The translations under genes were made by a program, and so were the position numbers. Below, one piece after another: positions 7,879 to 16,343 of a stretch of 64,000 nucleotides of DNA. Each line of letters opens with the position of its first letter. Position 1 is the first letter of the stretch. Under the pieces are notes generated by a model, which saw only the letters and a list, made by a program, of their open reading frames with translations, searched no databases and had not been told where the DNA came from. This DNA comes from Telmatospirillum sp. J64-1 (GTDB lineage Bacteria; Pseudomonadota; Alphaproteobacteria; Rhodospirillales; Magnetospirillaceae). The stretch covers positions 62,001 through 126,000 of the forward strand of contig NZ_SBHN01000003.1 of assembly GCF_006980715.1 (NCBI RefSeq), written 5' to 3'.

Positions 7879-9030
7879 ATGTCTGACCGTCGTATCGGCA
7901 TCATCATGCACGGCATTACCGGGCGCATGGGCATGAACCAGCACCTCATCCGCTCGATCCTCAGCCTTCGGGACGATGGCGGGCTGCCGCTGTCGGACGG
8001 CACGCGGCTGATCCCGGACCCCATCCTGATCGGGCGGGATGCCGAGAAGCTGCGCCGCCTTGCCAACACCCACCAAGTGGCCCGCTGGAGCACCGATCTG
8101 GACGAAGCCCTGGCCAATCCCGACGACACCATCTTCTTCGACGCCGCTTCGACCCAACTGCGCGCCGCCCTGCTGAAGAAGGCCATCGCCGCAGGTAAGC
8201 ACGTCTACTGCGAAAAGCCGGTCGCCGAGAGCACCGAGGAAGCGCTGGCGGTCTATGCCGCCGCCCGCGATGCCGGTGTCAAGCATGGCGCGGTGCAGGA
8301 CAAGCTGTGGCTACCCGGCCTGCTGAAGCTGAAGATGCTGGTCGATAGCGGTTTCTTCGGACGCATCCTGTCGGTGAAGGGCGACTTCGGCTATTGGGTC
8401 TTCGAGGGCGACTGGCAGCCCGCCCAGCGTCCGTCCTGGAACTACCGCAAGGAAGACGGCGGCGGCATCATCCTCGACATGCTGTGCCATTGGCGCTACG
8501 TGCTCGACAACCTGTTCGGCGAAGTGCGCAGCGTGCTGTGCCATGGCGCTACCCACATCCCCGAACGCGTGGATGAAAAGGGCCGCCCCTACAAGGCCAC
8601 GGCGGACGATGCCGCCTATGCCATCTTCGAGCTGGAGGGCGGCATCGTCGCCCAGATCAATTCCTCCTGGACCACCCGGGTGCGCCGCGACGACCTGGTG
8701 ACCTTCCAGGTGGACGGCACCCATGGTTCGGCGGTGGCCGGGCTGACCCGCTGCTTCTCCCAGTCCCGCGTCAACACGCCCAAGCCGGTGTGGAATCCCG
8801 ACATTCCGCAAAGCATCGACTTCTACGACACCTGGGCCGAAGTGCCGACCAACCAGGCCTATGACAACGCCTTCAAGGCGCAATGGGCGCTCTACCTGCG
8901 CCATGTGGTCGAAGGCACCCCCTTCCCCTGGGACCTGCATGCGGCCGCCAAGGGCGTGCAGATGGCCGAAGCCGGTCTGCAAAGCTGGGCCGAGCGCCGC
9001 TGGATCGACCTGCCCTCCTTGCCGCGCTGA
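7879..9030 (+). CDS. Gfo/Idh/MocA-family NAD(P)-dependent oxidoreductase
   Basis: The protein has 383 residues. The N-terminal Rossmann fold opens with IGIIMHGITGRMG, and the family motif EKP is present (HVYCEKPVAES), followed by the alpha/beta dimerisation domain. The start follows GGGGAGGAAGAA. Members oxidise sugars, inositols, sugar acids or their derivatives. It begins a three-gene unit with the DUF993 protein and a TIM-barrel isomerase, about 55 nt downstream of the enolase stop and directly behind the operator-like palindrome. The substrate is unknown; the context suggests an intermediate derived from the compound imported by TctCBA. Confidence 0.9.
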   Translation: MSDRRIGIIMHGITGRMGMNQHLIRSILSLRDDGGLPLSDGTRLIPDPILIGRDAEKLRRLANTHQVARWSTDLDEALANPDDTIFFDAASTQLRAALLKKAIAAGKHVYCEKPVAESTEEALAVYAAARDAGVKHGAVQDKLWLPGLLKLKMLVDSGFFGRILSVKGDFGYWVFEGDWQPAQRPSWNYRKEDGGGIILDMLCHWRYVLDNLFGEVRSVLCHGATHIPERVDEKGRPYKATADDAAYAIFELEGGIVAQINSSWTTRVRRDDLVTFQVDGTHGSAVAGLTRCFSQSRVNTPKPVWNPDIPQSIDFYDTWAEVPTNQAYDNAFKAQWALYLRHVVEGTPFPWDLHAAAKGVQMAEAGLQSWAERRWIDLPSLPR

Positions 9031-9047
9031 TCGAAGGAGGCACGGAG

Positions 9048-10211
9048 ATGGCAACCCTCACCCTGCCCGGCCTGGACGGCACGCTTTCCCCCTTCACCAC
9101 CGGCACACCGCTGGAATTCCCCAAGCGGCCGGAACAGCCCTTCACCCGCATCGCCTTTTCGGCCGCCCATGTGGTGGCCGATCCTTTGGCCGATGCCGAT
9201 CCCTGGCTTGAAGCGGCCATCGATTGGGATGCGACCATCAACTATCGCCGCCATCTCTGGAGCCTGGGCCTGGGCGTGGCCGAGGCCATGGACACGGCCC
9301 AGCGCGGCATGGGGCTGGACTGGACGACCTCGCTGGAATTGATCCGGCGTTCCCTGGAAGCCGCGCGCGACTTTCCCGGTGCCCTGGTCTTCTCGGGGGC
9401 CGGAACCGACCATCTGCAACCGGCCCCCGGCCTGACCGTCGATGACGTCATCGCCGCCTATGAGGAACAGGTCGAAGCCATCGAGGCCCTGGACGGGCGC
9501 ATCATCCTGATGGCCAGCCGCGCCTTGGCCGCGGCGGCCACCTCGCCCGATGATTACGTCCGGGTCTATGACCGCATCCTGTCCCAGACCCGCCAGCCGG
9601 TCATCCTGCATTGGCTGGGCGAGATGTTCGACCCGGCCCTGCAAGGCTATTGGGGCCATGACAACCATATGCGCGCCATGGATGTCGTGGCCGATGTCAT
9701 CGCCGCCCATGCCGACAAGGTGGACGGCATCAAGATTTCCCTGCTCGACAAGGACAAGGAAATCTCCCTGCGCCGCCGCCTGCCCGAAGGGGTCCGTATG
9801 TATACCGGCGACGACTTCAATTACGCAGAACTGATCGCGGGCGACGAAGAGGGGCATTCCGATGCCCTGCTCGGCATCTTCGACGCCATCGCCCCGGCCG
9901 CCTCGGCTGCTCTGGGACGGCTGGCTGCGGATGACCTGGACGGCTTCCATCGCATCCTGGCGCCGACCGTGCCGCTGTCGCGCCATATCTTCAAGGCGCC
10001 CACCCGCTTCTACAAGACCGGCGTGGTCTTCATGGCCTATCTGAACGGCCACCAGGACCATTTCACCATGGTCGGCGGCCAGCAGAGCGCCCGCTCGCTG
10101 ATCCATCTGGCCGAACTGTTCCGCCTTGCCGACGCCGCCGGGCTGCTGCGCGACCCGGATCTGGCCGCCGCCCGCATGCGTCATGTCCTGGCCGTGCATG
10201 GCGTGAATTAG
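9048..10211 (+). CDS. DUF993 protein, dihydrodipicolinate-synthase-like
   Basis: The protein has 387 residues starting at the ATG at 9048, behind AAGGAGGCACGGAG. Upstream sequence in this frame is only a shadow of the dehydrogenase. The family (DUF993) is annotated as related to dihydrodipicolinate synthase/aldolase barrels. Visible blocks are GRIILMASRALAAAA, QPVILHWLGEMFDPALQGYWG, VDGIKISLLDKDKE (a barrel strand with a lysine at the usual Schiff-base position) and MYTGDDFNYAELI. No verified function of the family is known to me. Its tight placement between a dehydrogenase and an isomerase suggests a carbon-carbon lyase or related step. Confidence 0.82.
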   Translation: MATLTLPGLDGTLSPFTTGTPLEFPKRPEQPFTRIAFSAAHVVADPLADADPWLEAAIDWDATINYRRHLWSLGLGVAEAMDTAQRGMGLDWTTSLELIRRSLEAARDFPGALVFSGAGTDHLQPAPGLTVDDVIAAYEEQVEAIEALDGRIILMASRALAAAATSPDDYVRVYDRILSQTRQPVILHWLGEMFDPALQGYWGHDNHMRAMDVVADVIAAHADKVDGIKISLLDKDKEISLRRRLPEGVRMYTGDDFNYAELIAGDEEGHSDALLGIFDAIAPAASAALGRLAADDLDGFHRILAPTVPLSRHIFKAPTRFYKTGVVFMAYLNGHQDHFTMVGGQQSARSLIHLAELFRLADAAGLLRDPDLAAARMRHVLAVHGVN

Positions 10212-10222
10212 GAGAGCAGGAG

Positions 10223-11071
10223 ATGAATTCCCTCGCCAATACTCCACACCGCCTGTCTATCAACCAAGCGACCATCCGCGCCCAATGCGACATGAAGCAG
10301 GCGGTCGAGGAAATCACCCGCGCCGGCATCTCGGGCATCGCCACCTGGCGCGACAAGGTCCACGAGATCGGCCTCGCCCAGGCGGCACGCCTGATCCGCG
10401 ATGCCGAGTTAAAGGTTTCCGGCCATTGCCGGGGCGGCATGTTCTGCGCGGCGGACAAGGACGGAATTGCCCAAGCCCGCGAGGACAATCTGCGCGCCGT
10501 CGAGGAAGCGGCGGAACTGGGCGCGGGCTCGCTGATCCTGGTGGTCGGCGGCATGCCGCCCGGCTCGAAGGATCTCTCCGGCGCCCGCCAGCAGGTCCTG
10601 GAAGGGCTGGCCGACCTGCTGCCGGTAGCCCGCGCGGCAGGGGTGAAACTGTCCATCGAGCCGCTGCATCCCATGTATGCCGCCGACCGCGCCTGCGTGA
10701 ACACCATCGGCCAAGCCCTCGACCTCTGCGATGCCATCGACCCCGACGCCAGCGGCGATATCGGTGTCGCCGTGGATGTCTACCATGTCTGGTGGGACCC
10801 GGAGCTGGAACGGCAGATCGCCCGGGCAGGCAAAGCCCGCCTTCACGCCTTCCATGTCTGCGACTGGCTGGTGCCGACCCAGGACATGCTGCTCGATCGC
10901 GGCATGATGGGCGACGGCGTCATCGACATCCCGAAAATCCGCTCCTGGGTGGAACGGGAAGGCTATGACGGCCCCATCGAGGTCGAGATCTTCTCGGAAC
11001 GGGATTGGTGGCGGCGGCCCGCCGCCGAAGTGCTGGAAACCTGCAAGGAACGCTTCGCCACCGTCTGCTGA
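10223..11071 (+). CDS. Sugar phosphate isomerase/epimerase-like TIM-barrel protein
   Basis: The protein has 282 residues of the xylose-isomerase-like barrel family, distinct from the one at 5508. Barrel segments include GISGIATWRDKVHEIG, KVSGHCRGGMF, GAGSLILVVGGMPPGSKD, VKLSIEPLHPMYAADR, IGVAVDVYHVWWDPEL, LHAFHVCDWLVPTQD and PIEVEIFSERDWW, with the acidic and histidine metal ligands in place. The start follows TTAGGAGAGCAGGAG, 11 nt after the DUF993 stop. It is the last gene of the unit; a weak hairpin follows. Gfo/Idh/MocA, DUF993 and this barrel together look like a fixed catabolic module. Confidence 0.87.
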   Translation: MNSLANTPHRLSINQATIRAQCDMKQAVEEITRAGISGIATWRDKVHEIGLAQAARLIRDAELKVSGHCRGGMFCAADKDGIAQAREDNLRAVEEAAELGAGSLILVVGGMPPGSKDLSGARQQVLEGLADLLPVARAAGVKLSIEPLHPMYAADRACVNTIGQALDLCDAIDPDASGDIGVAVDVYHVWWDPELERQIARAGKARLHAFHVCDWLVPTQDMLLDRGMMGDGVIDIPKIRSWVEREGYDGPIEVEIFSERDWWRRPAAEVLETCKERFATVC

Positions 11072-11075
11072 CGCC

Positions 11076-11094
11076 AGCCCCCTTGTGCGGGGCT
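11076..11094. terminator. Weak hairpin between convergent genes
   Basis: AGCCCC, 7-nt loop, GGGGCT in the 24-bp gap between the isomerase and the convergent lipoprotein gene. No clear T-run on either side, so termination is only suggested. Confidence 0.35.
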
Positions 11095-11095
11095 C

Positions 11096-11662
11096 TCAGA
11101 TCGCCATGCCCGCGATCTGCTGGCGCAGTTCCAAGGCGTGGGTCCGGGCGGAAGCGAGATGCGGATTCAGCGCCAGGGCCATGTCGAAGGCCTTCAGCGC
11201 GGCACGGTCGTGGCCCAGCGACAGGAAGATCTGGCCCAGCCCCGCCAGGGCACCGAAATGGCGGGGCTCCAGCTTCAGCACCCTTTCGATATCGCCTACG
11301 GCGGAGCGGTAATCCCCCTTCAGGTAATGGACGCTGGCGCGCAGGTTCCAGCCCTCGGCGAAATGGGGAGCCATCAGGACCACCCTGTCGAAGATATGCT
11401 GGGCCAGTTCCAGATCACCCGAATCGATCGCTTCCAGTCCCTGATAGGTCAGGGTATCGACCTCCGGAATCCCGGACTTGGTCCAGGTATGCAGGATGGT
11501 CATCTCCAGGATATGCGCTTCCTGCTCGCTCGACGTGGTCTGCAAGCGCAGGAAGAGGTCGTCCAAATTGGCCCTTTCCTCCGTCTCCGGCGCCGGTGAA
11601 ACCGAGCAGGAGGCGACGGCGAAGCCAAGAAGGAGAACGGATATCCGCAGAATCCTTTTCAT
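11096..11662 (-). CDS. TPR-containing lipoprotein
   Basis: The protein has 188 residues with a lipoprotein signal (MKRILRISVLLLGFAVASC; lipobox VASC, Cys at residue 19) and two to three tetratricopeptide repeats (around residues 85-185: AEGWNLRASVHYLKGDYRSA, FGALAGLGQIFLSLGHDRAA). It should be a membrane-anchored periplasmic scaffold protein. Similar TPR proteins of unknown role are common in Alphaproteobacteria. It is the only gene of its unit, downstream of and codirectional with glcDEF after a gap of about 100 bp. Confidence 0.8.
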   Translation of the reverse strand: MKRILRISVLLLGFAVASCSVSPAPETEERANLDDLFLRLQTTSSEQEAHILEMTILHTWTKSGIPEVDTLTYQGLEAIDSGDLELAQHIFDRVVLMAPHFAEGWNLRASVHYLKGDYRSAVGDIERVLKLEPRHFGALAGLGQIFLSLGHDRAALKAFDMALALNPHLASARTHALELRQQIAGMAI

Positions 11663-11763
11663 GGCAGGAATCTGGGAATGCCGCGCGGCTTCGCCAAGGG
11701 AGCAGCTTTTGCCTAGGAAGGCGAGGCTGCCCCCTCCTCTGGCCTAACTCCTCCCGGCAGGGT

Positions 11764-13047
11764 CTAGCGCAACCCGGCAGGCTTGGGCCCGCCGGTTGCC
11801 CAATCCAGCAATTCGGCCGTATGCAGGACGGGAATATCGGTGCCGCCGGCAATCTGCACCATGCAGCCGATATTGCCCGCCGCCACGGCTTCGGGCTTGG
11901 TGGCTTCGATATTGGCGACCTTGCGGTCGCGCAACTGCGTCGCCAGTTCCGGCTGGAGCAGGTTATAGGTGCCGGCCGAGCCGCAGCAGAGATGGCTTTC
12001 GCCGATTTCCCGCACCTCGAACCCCGCCTTCGCGAGCAAGGCCTTGGGTTCGTTGCGCACGCGCTGGCCATGCTGGAGCGAACAGGCCGAATGATAGGCC
12101 ACGGCCATGCCCTGCCCGGCCACGGCGGGCTTGAGGCCGATCTCGGTCATGACTTCGGTGATGTCGCGGGCGAGCGCCGCGACGCGGCGGGCGGGCTCGG
12201 CCCATTCCGGGTCGTCCTTGAACAGGAAGCCGTAATCCTTGACCGTAGTGCCGCAGCCCGAGGCATTGATGACGATGGCATCCAGGCCCTCGCCCTCGAT
12301 CTCGCGCATCCAGGCGGTGATATTGGCCTTGGCCATCTGCTTGGCGCGGTCTTCCTCGCCCATGTGATGGACCAGGGCGCCGCAGCAGCCCAGGCCGTCG
12401 GCCAGGACCACTTCGCAATCGTGGCGGGTCAGCAGGCGGATGGTGGCGTCATTGATATTGGCGCCAATCACCTGCTGAACGCAGCCCGGCAGCAAGGCCA
12501 CGCGCTTCTTCTTCTGCGCCTCCGCCTTGTGGACATGGCGGCCCTTGACCGGCTCGGCCAGCTTGCCGCCCGCGACCATGCCCAGAAGCCCCTTCAGGCG
12601 GCCCGGCGCCAGGGCGCTGAAGGGCTTCGCCAGCCTGCCGCCCAGCATCGCCCAACGGAACAGGCCGGGATTGGGCATGACGGTGGACAGCATCCGCCGC
12701 AGGGCCCGTTCGGGCAGCGGGCGCTGATAGGTCTTCTCCACATGCGCGCGGGCATGATCGATCAGATGCATGTAGTTCACGCCCGAAGGGCAGGTGCTCA
12801 TGCAGGACAGGCAGGACAGGCAGCGGTCCACATGCTTGACCACCTCGGGCGTAGCCGGGCGGTCGTTCTCCAGCATGTCCTTGATCAGATAGATGCGTCC
12901 GCGCGGGCTGTCCAGTTCATCGCCCAGCAGGACATAAGTCGGACAGGTAGCCGTGCAGAACCCGCAATGGACGCATTTACGGAGGATCTCTTCGGCTGTC
13001 TTGATAGCCGGATCGGCGCGTTGGGCCTCGGTGAAATTCGTCTGCAT
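11764..13047 (-). CDS. glcF: Glycolate oxidase iron-sulfur subunit
   Basis: The protein has 427 residues from the ATG at 13047 (MQTNFTEAQ); a longer frame to 13089 overlaps glcE and lacks support. Two ferredoxin-like 4Fe-4S motifs are visible (CVHCGFCTATCP near residue 25 and CLSCLSCMSTCP near residue 75), followed by two CCG cysteine-rich domains (LGCCGALVHHMGEE; SHLCCGSAGTYN). The subunit passes electrons from the flavin subunits to the membrane quinone pool during oxidation of glycolate or D-lactate to the 2-oxoacid. It is the last gene of glcDEF, 4 nt after glcE. Confidence 0.94.
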   Translation of the reverse strand: MQTNFTEAQRADPAIKTAEEILRKCVHCGFCTATCPTYVLLGDELDSPRGRIYLIKDMLENDRPATPEVVKHVDRCLSCLSCMSTCPSGVNYMHLIDHARAHVEKTYQRPLPERALRRMLSTVMPNPGLFRWAMLGGRLAKPFSALAPGRLKGLLGMVAGGKLAEPVKGRHVHKAEAQKKKRVALLPGCVQQVIGANINDATIRLLTRHDCEVVLADGLGCCGALVHHMGEEDRAKQMAKANITAWMREIEGEGLDAIVINASGCGTTVKDYGFLFKDDPEWAEPARRVAALARDITEVMTEIGLKPAVAGQGMAVAYHSACSLQHGQRVRNEPKALLAKAGFEVREIGESHLCCGSAGTYNLLQPELATQLRDRKVANIEATKPEAVAAGNIGCMVQIAGGTDIPVLHTAELLDWATGGPKPAGLR

Positions 13048-13051
13048 GGGT

Positions 13052-14275
13052 CTAGAACTCGGCGCAGAGGCGGCCCGGATTGAGCACACCCTTGGGATCG
13101 AAGGCTTCCTTGACGCGGGCGGACAGGCGCGCCAGCGGCTCGGGCTGCGGATGGAAGACGGCGACGCGGCTGCGCAGCTCGTCCGGCGCGCGGATCAGCG
13201 CCGCCTGGCCACCGGCGGCGGACACCGCCGCACGCACTTCGGCCATGCCGGCATCGGTGCCGGAGCGCACTTCCAGCCACACCAGCCCGCCGCCCCGATC
13301 ATAGAGCGGCTGGACGTCCAGGCTTCTGGCGATGGCCGCCACCGTGCCCGCCGCCTTGGACGGCGGCAACAGCAGGCGCCAGACCGGCGTGGAGGTTCCC
13401 GCGAAGGGCGTGATATCCCGCACCTCCTGCCACAACGTCCTGGAATTATGGGCATGCAATTCCTCGGTCGGACCGAAGCTGCCCAGCAAGTCGCGCAAGG
13501 CGGCGCAGCGATGCACCACCGACGGCCCCGGTCCCTCGATGCGGATGGCGGTGACGGCACCGCCCGCCTCCGACAGGTAGGAGACGGTCGAGGCCCGCGC
13601 CGCCGCCAGCGGCAGATGCGCCGCCGAGGAGACTTCGTGCTCGCTTTGCAGCGCCACGGACATGGCCTTCACGGCCTGGGCGTCGTCGAGCCCCATCACC
13701 AGCACGGTCCGCGACTTCTCCGCAGCAGGCAGGACCTTGACCGTGATCTCGGTCATCGCCGCCAACGTGCCGTAGGAACCGGCCATCAGCTTGGGCAGAT
13801 CGAAACCGGTGACGTTCTTCACCACCTTGCCGCCGGCCTTGAACAGGTCGCCCCGTCCCGAAACGGCGCTGACGCCCAAGGTATGGTCGCGGGCGGCCCC
13901 GGCGGAAAGGCGGCGCGGCCCGGCCAGATTGCAGGCGATCAGGCCGCCCAGCGTCCCCTGCCCCGCTTCCTGGCCGAAGAACGGCCCCAGGTCCGGCGGA
14001 TCGAAGGAAAGCTGCTGGTTCTTCTCGTGCAGGGCCGCAGTGATTTCCGAAAGCGGCGTCGCCGCCCCGGCGGTCAGGACCAGTTCGGCGGCCTCGTAGG
14101 AGCGGATGCCGGAAAAGGCGGTCATGTCCAGCACGGCATCGGCCTTGACCGGACGTCCCAGCCCGCGACGGCTGCCCTGGCCGGACAAGTCGAAGGTCAT
14201 GGCGTTCTGCGAGGCCCAGGCCAGCAATTCCTGAAGCTGCGCCTCGTTCTCGGGCTTGTAGCGTTGATTGGTCAT
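13052..14275 (-). CDS. glcE: Glycolate oxidase FAD-binding subunit GlcE
   Basis: The protein has 407 residues from the ATG at 14275 (MTNQRYKPENEAQ). An FAD-binding type 4 domain is seen in TFDLSGQGSRRGLGRP and DLGPFFGQEAGQGTLGGLIACNLAGPRRL. It is shorter and more divergent than GlcD, as is normal. It forms the cytoplasmic flavoprotein part with GlcD. The start lies 4 nt after the glcD stop, and glcF follows 4 nt after its own stop, so the three are one operon. Confidence 0.92.
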   Translation of the reverse strand: MTNQRYKPENEAQLQELLAWASQNAMTFDLSGQGSRRGLGRPVKADAVLDMTAFSGIRSYEAAELVLTAGAATPLSEITAALHEKNQQLSFDPPDLGPFFGQEAGQGTLGGLIACNLAGPRRLSAGAARDHTLGVSAVSGRGDLFKAGGKVVKNVTGFDLPKLMAGSYGTLAAMTEITVKVLPAAEKSRTVLVMGLDDAQAVKAMSVALQSEHEVSSAAHLPLAAARASTVSYLSEAGGAVTAIRIEGPGPSVVHRCAALRDLLGSFGPTEELHAHNSRTLWQEVRDITPFAGTSTPVWRLLLPPSKAAGTVAAIARSLDVQPLYDRGGGLVWLEVRSGTDAGMAEVRAAVSAAGGQAALIRAPDELRSRVAVFHPQPEPLARLSARVKEAFDPKGVLNPGRLCAEF

Positions 14276-14279
14276 GGCG

Positions 14280-15770
14280 CTAGAACCTGGGCAGATTGGG
14301 GAAGGGAATATTGCCGCCCGAGACATGCAGCTTGCCCAGTTCGGCACAGCGGTGCAGCGTCGGGAAGACCTTGCCCGGATTGAGCAGGTGCTGCGGGTCG
14401 AAGGCGCATTTCAGCCGCTGCTGCTGCTTCATGTCGTCTTCGGTGAACATGCTGCCCATCAGGTCGCGTTTTTCCACGCCGACACCATGCTCGCCGGTCA
14501 GCACGCCGCCCACCTCGACGCACAGCGTCAGGATATCGGCGCCGAAGGCCTCGGCCTTTTCCAGCTCGCCCGGCACATTGGCATCGAACAGGATCAGCGG
14601 ATGCAGATTGCCGTCCCCGGCATGGAAGACATTGGCGACGCGCAGCCCGTATTGGTTGGACAGCTCCGTCATGCGGGTCAGCACTTCGGGCAGGCGGCGG
14701 CGCGGAATGGTGCCGTCCATGCACAGGTAATCGGGCGAGATGCGCCCGACCGCCGGGAAGGCGGCCTTGCGCCCGGCCCAGAAGGTCTGGCGTTCTTCCT
14801 CGGAATTGCTGATGCGGATGGAGGTTGCGCCGGAATTGCGCGCGATTTCGGACACCCGCTCGATCAGGTGGTCGACCTCGACCTCGGGGCCATCCAGTTC
14901 GCAGATCAGCAGGGCCTCCACGTCCAGCGGATAACCGGCATGGACGAAATCCTCGGCCGCCTTGATGGCCGGACGGTCCATCATCTCCAGCCCGCCGGGA
15001 ATGATGCCCGCCGCGATGATGGCGGCCACGCAATCGCCGCCCGCCTCGTTGCTGGGGAAGCCCATCAGCAGGGCGCGGGCCGTCGCCGGCTTGCGCAGGA
15101 TGCGCACCGTCACCTCGGTGACGATGCCCAGCAGCCCTTCCGACCCCGTCACCACGCCCAGCAGGTCATAGCCGTCGCTGTCCTGATGGCGCCCGCCGAG
15201 GCGGATGATGTCGCCGTTCATCAGCACCATTTCGATGCCGAGCAAGTTGTTGGTGGTCAGGCCGTATTTCAGGCAATGCACCCCGCCCGAATTCTCGGCC
15301 ACGTTGCCGCCGATCGAACAGGCGATCTGGCTGGACGGATCGGGGGCGTAGTAGAAGCCCTTGTGCTCCACCGCCTTGGTGATGCCGAGATTGGTCACGC
15401 CGGGCTGGGCGACGACGCAACGGTCGTCATAATCGATCTCGAGGATGCGGTTGAACTTGCCCATGCCGATGGTCACCGCATCGGCCAGCGGCAACGCACC
15501 GCCCGAAAGCGAGGTGCCGGAACCGCGCGGCACCACCTTGACCTCGTTCTCGTGGCAATAGCGCAAAATGCGCGAGACCTGTTCCGTGGTCGAAGGCAGG
15601 ACCACGATCATCGGCAATTGCCGGTAGGCCATCAGCGCGTCGCATTCATAGACGCGCAATTCCTTTTCGTCGGTGATGACCGCCCCGGGCTCCGGACAGA
15701 TGGCCCGTAAGGCTTCGACGATGCTCGGACGCCGGCCGATCACGGCGGCATCGGGTTCGGGCATGCGCAT
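14280..15770 (-). CDS. glcD: Glycolate oxidase subunit GlcD, FAD-linked
   Basis: The protein has 496 residues, the usual length. FAD-binding type 4 motifs are clear: VVPRGSGTSLSGGALP, CVVAQPGVTNLGITKAV, SIGGNVAENSGGVHCLKYG and GSEGLLGIVTEVTVR. The C-terminal FAD-oxidase domain has NVFHAGDGNLHPLILFD and GVLTGEHGVGVEKRDLM, which carries the substrate-side histidines. It is the catalytic subunit that oxidises glycolate to glyoxylate. It is the first gene of the operon; the start follows a GAGGGAGGATAAGCGCC-like leader on the minus strand. Confidence 0.94.
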   Translation of the reverse strand: MRMPEPDAAVIGRRPSIVEALRAICPEPGAVITDEKELRVYECDALMAYRQLPMIVVLPSTTEQVSRILRYCHENEVKVVPRGSGTSLSGGALPLADAVTIGMGKFNRILEIDYDDRCVVAQPGVTNLGITKAVEHKGFYYAPDPSSQIACSIGGNVAENSGGVHCLKYGLTTNNLLGIEMVLMNGDIIRLGGRHQDSDGYDLLGVVTGSEGLLGIVTEVTVRILRKPATARALLMGFPSNEAGGDCVAAIIAAGIIPGGLEMMDRPAIKAAEDFVHAGYPLDVEALLICELDGPEVEVDHLIERVSEIARNSGATSIRISNSEEERQTFWAGRKAAFPAVGRISPDYLCMDGTIPRRRLPEVLTRMTELSNQYGLRVANVFHAGDGNLHPLILFDANVPGELEKAEAFGADILTLCVEVGGVLTGEHGVGVEKRDLMGSMFTEDDMKQQQRLKCAFDPQHLLNPGKVFPTLHRCAELGKLHVSGGNIPFPNLPRF

Positions 15771-15884
15771 TTGGCGCTTATCCTCCCTCTTAAATGGTCA
15801 TACCAGTTTAGAAGGTGGGGCCAGCCCATGCAATGCCCCAAGGGCAATATCCGGAAATTTATCCGGAAAAGCGGCGCAAGAATC

Positions 15885-15908
15885 AAAAACGGCGCCCGAA
15901 GGCGCCGT
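15885..15908 (-). terminator. Rho-independent terminator of the L36 gene
   Basis: On the minus strand a perfect 8-bp stem ACGGCGCC / GGCGCCGT with a TTCG tetraloop is followed by TTTTG. It lies about 60 nt downstream of the L36 stop codon. Confidence 0.85.
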
Positions 15909-15967
15909 CTTGATGGGGAAAGCCGAAGCCTTCCCGCAGGACCAGGCCGTAACAGCCCGGCGCTGTC

Positions 15968-16093
15968 TCAGCCCTGGCGGGCCTTGAAGCGCGGGTTCTG
16001 CTTGTTGATCACATAGACCCGGCCCTTGCGGCGGACAACGCGGCAGTTCTTGTCGCGCATCTTGGCCGACTTCAGCGAGTTGCGAATCTTCAT
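15968..16093 (-). CDS. rpmJ: 50S ribosomal protein L36, single-cysteine type
   Basis: This 41-residue gene is easily missed by length filters. It reads [17 protein letters not shown], then [23 protein letters not shown]. The pattern is the alphaproteobacterial L36 with one cysteine instead of the four zinc ligands of classical L36 (the YkgO-like, zinc-independent form). It binds 23S rRNA in the large subunit. The gene is monocistronic, upstream and codirectional of glcD, with its own terminator at 15885-15908. The start is fixed by the conserved N-terminus. Confidence 0.95.
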   Translation of the reverse strand: MKIRNSLKSAKMRDKNCRVVRRKGRVYVINKQNPRFKARQG

Positions 16094-16262
16094 GACAAAA
16101 TCCTCTGTCTCTTTCCGTCCACGCCACCCGGCGCGACAAGGGGCTTTCCGGAGGCGGCGAACATAAGCAGCGTCCGGGGCATTGTCAACATGGATTCGGG
16201 GGAATTAAGCCGTGACGCAGCAAATCCGCATCACGCTCTCAGTTCCTATGTTTGCCCTCTGC

Positions 16263-16288
16263 CCAAGCGCGCACCTCGGCGTGCTTGG
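16263..16288 (-). terminator. Possible hairpin downstream of the acetyltransferase gene
   Basis: A 10-bp stem (CCAAGCGCGC / GCGTGCTTGG, one G-T pair) with a 6-nt loop, 55 nt past the stop of the minus-strand gene. No T-run follows. The rest of the 250-bp gap to L36 shows nothing else recognisable. Confidence 0.3.
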
Positions 16289-16343
16289 CCGCGTCCTCAA
16301 CGGTCGCTCATCGCTGCTTGCGTCACATGTAACGCAGGCAGTT

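Noticed and set aside
11005-13083. Long plus-strand frames opposite glcF and others (about 690 codons)
   Set aside because: High-GC antisense shadows; the translation is rich in His, Gly, Arg and Ala without motifs, while the minus-strand genes are clear.
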